The notes beneath the pieces were generated by a model that was not told the DNA's origin, ran no database searches, and was given only the letters and a program-made list of their open reading frames with translations. Positions 60,813 to 64,000 of a stretch of 64,000 bases of DNA are shown one piece after another. The position numbers and the translations under genes were made by a program. The stretch's first letter is position 1. Each line of letters opens with the position of its first letter. The DNA comes from Rhizobium sp. SG_E_25_P2 (GTDB lineage: Bacteria; Pseudomonadota; Alphaproteobacteria; Rhizobiales; Rhizobiaceae). The DNA lies in contig NZ_JARXVM010000002.1 in assembly GCF_029892285.1 (NCBI RefSeq), forward strand, positions 372,001-436,000. Reading direction: 5' to 3'.

Positions 60813-61412
60813 TTTCCATGGTCTCTGTTGCTGCATTGCAACGCGCCGAGACACAATCACGTCACCTTGTTCTTGTAAATCCTGCATAGTTTGAATTTAT
60901 TGCGTCGCACAATTATCTTTATGCGGTGCAATAGATTCGGGCGGGAGGACAGGAAAGGAAGGCTGCAATGCGCGAACTTCAACGTCCCGTTCACTCGGGT
61001 TTCGATACACTGAGGCTGCGGTGGACCGCGGAAACGAGGCTGTCGCGCTTGCGACGCCAGTGCTTTCCGGCCAATGAGCAAATAACCGCTTTGGCATTGG
61101 AAATGGCCCGTCGCCCATGCCGGTTGTTCGATCAGGGCTGCTCAAGGTGAGCAACTATCGGTAAAAAATCTGCTGCGTAAATTGCAAGCGCGCGGGGACG
61201 CTCTTGCAAAAAATCTCGCTTCGGCGTTTAACGGGCCTTGTAAGTCCAGAAGGATTGCGTCGGTTAGGGACTGTTTAACGAACTTGTTGCAAAACGGAAC
61301 GCAGCCATTGGCGCGCCAGACCGATTGCGAATGTGAAGCGGATCACTACACAATGCGTTGGACGGATGCTGCAGTTGCGGAGAAGGCGGCATGAACGGCC
61401 GCCGGAGGGAAT
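60813..61412. other. 600-base AT-richer region before the capsule genes
   Basis: Probably the promoter region of the polysaccharide-export genes. An imperfect inverted repeat, ATTGCGTCGC near 60898 and GCGGTGCAAT near 60921, lies in an AT-rich stretch. A 60-codon frame at 60968-61150 begins after GGAAGG with good spacing (MRELQRPVHSGFDTLRLRW), but I see no further support for it. The rest shows no recognisable feature. Confidence 0.4.
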
Positions 61413-62633
61413 TTGAGTGAAATGCGTCAGACGCTAAAGTATTCCTCGAAAAAGCAGTTGTTCGCGAGAGTGTCGATTATGACCCTCGTCGCCGCATCGA
61501 TATCCGTCGCGGCGGGCTGTTCGGCTGTTCCCAGCAACGGCCCGCTGGCGATTGAAGTGAACAATTCCGGCGCCGCCGGCTCGGCCTATACTGTTCCGAA
61601 GACAAATGTCGTCTTCGATGTGGTCAGTGTCGATCAGCGTGTCGCCAACTCCGTCACTACGCTCGGTTTGCCCTCTCTCGTGCGGACATTCGGCATCGGC
61701 GGCGCAGGCGGCCAGCCGGTCATCGGCATCGGCGACGAGTTGCAGATCACCATTTTTGAAGCAGGCGCGGATGGGTTGTTTTCCACGTCCGAACGCAAGC
61801 AGACGACGATTCCGGTGATCGTTCAGCCTGACGGGCATGGGCAGATTCCCTATGCCGGCACCGTTCGATTCGCCGGCAAGACGCTGGAGGGCGCGCGCGA
61901 GGAAATTTCCGCCGCGCTCAAGGCGAAGGCCGTCGAGCCCGACGTGATCGTCGGCATGAGCAAGAACACCTCGCGCACGGCTTCGGTGCAAGGCGACGTC
62001 AGAAATCCGAACATCATTCCGATTGGCCTGTCGCCTTTGCCGCTGACCAGCGCAATCGCCATGGCCGGAGGCGCATCAAAGGCGCCTTATGACACCTATG
62101 TGACGCTGACCCGCGGCCGTAAGACCGGGACAGTGCTGTTGCAGAGCATCATCGACAATCCCAAGGATGATATCAATATCAGCCCTCGGGACAAGATTTT
62201 CCTCACCTACGATCCCCAGAGCTTCACCATTCTCGGCTCGACGGAGAAGAGCGGCAAGATTCAGTTCCAGGCCAGCACAATCAGTCTTGTGGAAGCCACC
62301 GCCATGGCGGGCGGCGCGAATCTGGCGATCGCCGATCCGGCCGGCTACTTTATCTTCCGCTACGAAAGCGAAGCGGTCTACCGTGAAGTGGTTGGCGAAA
62401 GCCGGTTCCGGCAGTTGCTCTCCAAGGGTATGATGGCCAACAAGGATGGTCGCTATCCGATCGTCTATCGGATCGACATGAACGATCCGCAGAGTTATAT
62501 CGTCACGCAGTCCTTCCCGATCCGGAACAAGGATGTCCTGTATCTCTCGCGCCATCCTGCAACCGATTTCGCTATCTTCGTGCGGATGATCGGCGGTCCG
62601 GTGGGGGTCGCCAGGAATATTCAAAAGCTGTAA
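61413..62633 (+). CDS. polysaccharide export outer-membrane protein (Wza/KpsD type)
   Basis: A 406-residue lipoprotein: hydrophobic leader to AASISVAAGCSAV, with the lipobox cysteine at residue 36, then an N-terminal polysaccharide-export domain (GIGDELQITIFEAGADGLFS, then VIVQPDGHGQIPYAGTVRFA) and SLBB-like beta-grasp domains (ISLVEATAMAGGANLAIADP). It should form the outer-membrane channel of a capsule exporter. The start is TTG at 61413, with GGAGG 4 bases upstream; the ATG at 61422 is too far from that site. The kpsC gene follows 47 bases later, which identifies a group 2-type capsule locus. Confidence 0.88.
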   Translation: MSEMRQTLKYSSKKQLFARVSIMTLVAASISVAAGCSAVPSNGPLAIEVNNSGAAGSAYTVPKTNVVFDVVSVDQRVANSVTTLGLPSLVRTFGIGGAGGQPVIGIGDELQITIFEAGADGLFSTSERKQTTIPVIVQPDGHGQIPYAGTVRFAGKTLEGAREEISAALKAKAVEPDVIVGMSKNTSRTASVQGDVRNPNIIPIGLSPLPLTSAIAMAGGASKAPYDTYVTLTRGRKTGTVLLQSIIDNPKDDINISPRDKIFLTYDPQSFTILGSTEKSGKIQFQASTISLVEATAMAGGANLAIADPAGYFIFRYESEAVYREVVGESRFRQLLSKGMMANKDGRYPIVYRIDMNDPQSYIVTQSFPIRNKDVLYLSRHPATDFAIFVRMIGGPVGVARNIQKL

Positions 62634-62680
62634 CGGCTCCCAGCGCAGCTCAGCTGGGTTGTCCAGCGCCAAGGGACAAG

Positions 62681-64000
62681 ATGGCCAATGACAGTGGTCC
62701 GCTCTTTGCGGTAACTTCTCCTGGTTTATGGCGGCAGCGGCGCGATATCGAGACGCTGCTGGATTGTCAGCTTGCGCTTTGGACATTCCCGGCGAAAGGT
62801 CGAGAGGTGGACGGCTATATCGGCTGGGGCCGTCGCCCCTCCGGACTGCGCGCTTTGGCGTTGGGCGCGAAAACCCACCGTCCAGTCATCACTCTCGAAG
62901 ACGGCTTTCTCAAAAGTTACGCGCCAGGCGGCGCCGAGCCCGCCCATTCGTTCGTCGTGGATCGTTCGGGAATCTATTTCGATCCATTGAAGGCCAACGA
63001 TCTCTGTGATTGGATCGACCGGTCCGACGACGCCCGCGTCGATTGCGCGCGGGCGGTTGCGGCGATAGATTTCATTCGCCGCAACCGGCTTTCAAAATAT
63101 AATAATTCTCCGCTGAAGGGTTTGGCGGAGGCGGGGCTTCAGGGCGCGCCCTATGTGCTTCTGGTCGATCAGGTGCCTGGCGACGCCTCGATACGCGGGG
63201 CAGGGGCCGACGATGACGCTTTCGAGGCGATGCTCCGGCATGCTCTCGATCACTATCCGGGGCATCGGATCGCGGTGCGGGCGCATCCCGCCGCAGCCGA
63301 CCGGAGTTTGATCCTGAACGCCGCGACCGCCATCGGCGCAAACATCACCGCGACGCCCCGCATGAATCCCTGGCCCCTGATTGAAAACGCGGACGCGGTC
63401 TATACGATTTCCAGTCAACTTGGGTTCGAGGCGCTGCTGGCCGGGCGGAAGGTCCACACATTCGGGGTTACTTACTATTCTCACCGAGGATTGACCGAAG
63501 ACCACGCGAAGGTCGAGCTTGTCCGTCCGAAACGCTCGGTCGAACAGTTGTTCCACGCCGCTTTCATCGATTATTCGCGCTATCTGGATGTTCACGATCG
63601 CCACCCGGTCGAGATCGAGACGTCTCTCGATCAGCTTCTCGTGGCGCGCGAGCAGCGTTCGCGGATTGCCAGACGGGTTTATACGGGCGGTCTTTCGCCA
63701 TGGAAGCGTCGGGCGATGACGCCGTTCCTGATTGGACCGGAGGGGCCGCCGGTTCATTGCCGATCTCTTGGCGCCGCCGAACGGCAGGCCAAGGCGCATG
63801 GTGGGCAAGTCGCGCTGTGGGGCGCTGGCGCGCCGATGCCGGAGGAGACGCCAGCCATCCGGTTCGAGGACGGCTTCATCCGCTCGCGCGGTTTGGGCGT
63901 CAATCTGTCCCTGCCGTGCTCGCTCGCCATGGACGGAGCGCATGTCTACTTCGACGCCAGGGGCGAAAGCGCGCTTGAAAACATTCTGGCGACTCATCCC
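62681..64000 (+). CDS. kpsC: capsule polysaccharide synthesis/export protein KpsC (partial)
   Basis: A frame of 440 codons is open from the ATG at 62681 to the end of the window, so the gene is cut by the edge. KpsC adds the beta-Kdo linker to the lipid carrier of group 2 capsules. Two related modules are visible. The first has RPVITLEDGFLKSYAPGG and SFVVDRSGIYFDP; the second has AIRFEDGFIRSRGLGVNLSL and MDGAHVYFDA. The repeated E-D-G-F then Y-F-D pattern marks the two glycosyltransferase halves of the full enzyme. SSQLGFEALLAGRKVHTFG is also typical. No stop is seen inside; the second module is incomplete here. Confidence 0.93.
   Translation, partial: MANDSGPLFAVTSPGLWRQRRDIETLLDCQLALWTFPAKGREVDGYIGWGRRPSGLRALALGAKTHRPVITLEDGFLKSYAPGGAEPAHSFVVDRSGIYFDPLKANDLCDWIDRSDDARVDCARAVAAIDFIRRNRLSKYNNSPLKGLAEAGLQGAPYVLLVDQVPGDASIRGAGADDDAFEAMLRHALDHYPGHRIAVRAHPAAADRSLILNAATAIGANITATPRMNPWPLIENADAVYTISSQLGFEALLAGRKVHTFGVTYYSHRGLTEDHAKVELVRPKRSVEQLFHAAFIDYSRYLDVHDRHPVEIETSLDQLLVAREQRSRIARRVYTGGLSPWKRRAMTPFLIGPEGPPVHCRSLGAAERQAKAHGGQVALWGAGAPMPEETPAIRFEDGFIRSRGLGVNLSLPCSLAMDGAHVYFDARGESALENILATHP

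Overview
The window reads as chromosome of an alphaproteobacterium of the order Hyphomicrobiales (Rhizobiales). The case rests on gene content rather than on any search: CtrA with its histidine phosphotransferase ChpT, an EipA/DUF1134 envelope protein, a rhizobial FliJ-like protein next to ctrA, a GlpSTPQUV-type glycerol ABC transporter, and many GC-rich ABC sugar operons. GTG and TTG starts with strong GGAGG sites are common. I cannot name a genus.

Layout. 1-960: 3' end of mnmA, then a tRNA-Met gene with a clear promoter and terminator. 1.0-10.3 kb: an IclR-controlled catabolic region. A rightward pair (CaiB/BaiF CoA-transferase and a solute-binding-like protein with no signal peptide) faces a leftward trio (MaoC, amidohydrolase/lactonase, IclR). 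A second rightward operon encodes a Gfo/Idh oxidoreductase, a second MaoC, an SDR, a fumarylacetoacetate-hydrolase-family enzyme and L-fuconate dehydratase. 10.4-14.1 kb: a mosaic accessory pocket with a low-GC DUF2971 gene, a 235-bp imperfect direct repeat carrying a broken copy of a CatB-like acetyltransferase, an NTF2-like gene between the two copies, and a DUF2442/DUF4160 pair. 14.1-22.8 kb: complete leftward glycerol locus glpR-glpD-glpSTPQUV. 22.9-25.6 kb: UDP-glucuronate decarboxylase, a 2-hydroxyacid dehydrogenase and a P-loop kinase. 25.6-30.7 kb: an ABC importer with a fused double permease, a 5-FCL-like protein, and a divergent RpiR regulator with an operator cluster.

30.7-36.9 kb: cspA, a fucose-dehydrogenase-like aldo/keto reductase, a BtpA/SgcQ-M42 peptidase-FGGY kinase operon and a membrane diguanylate cyclase. 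37.0-45.0 kb: nitroreductase, then a split sugar ABC system with two RbsD/FucU mutarotases and a ribokinase. 45.1-50.1 kb: the cell-cycle block (fliJ-like, ctrA, an orphan receiver, chpT, eipA) and a coiled-coil membrane protein. 50.1-58.8 kb: housekeeping genes (SpoU methyltransferase, RluD-type pseudouridine synthase, rpoH, purA), an 807-residue Glu/Pro-rich membrane protein, an EamA exporter and a PqiA-like protein. 58.8-64.0 kb: galE, a uracil-DNA-glycosylase-family protein, and the start of a capsule-export locus (Wza/KpsD-like, then kpsC running off the end).

How it fits together. Every step of the non-phosphorylating L-fucose route has a candidate here, spread over four transcription units: mutarotase (FucU), dehydrogenase (aldo/keto reductase), lactonase (amidohydrolase), L-fuconate dehydratase, 2-keto-3-deoxy-L-fuconate dehydrogenase (SDR) and diketo-acid hydrolase (FAH). 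CoA-transferase and two MaoC hydratases are woven into the same IclR region without an obvious place in that route. Several regulators have visible candidate operators (IclR, GlpR, RpiR), and the ctrA upstream region carries GANTC and CtrA-box-like motifs.
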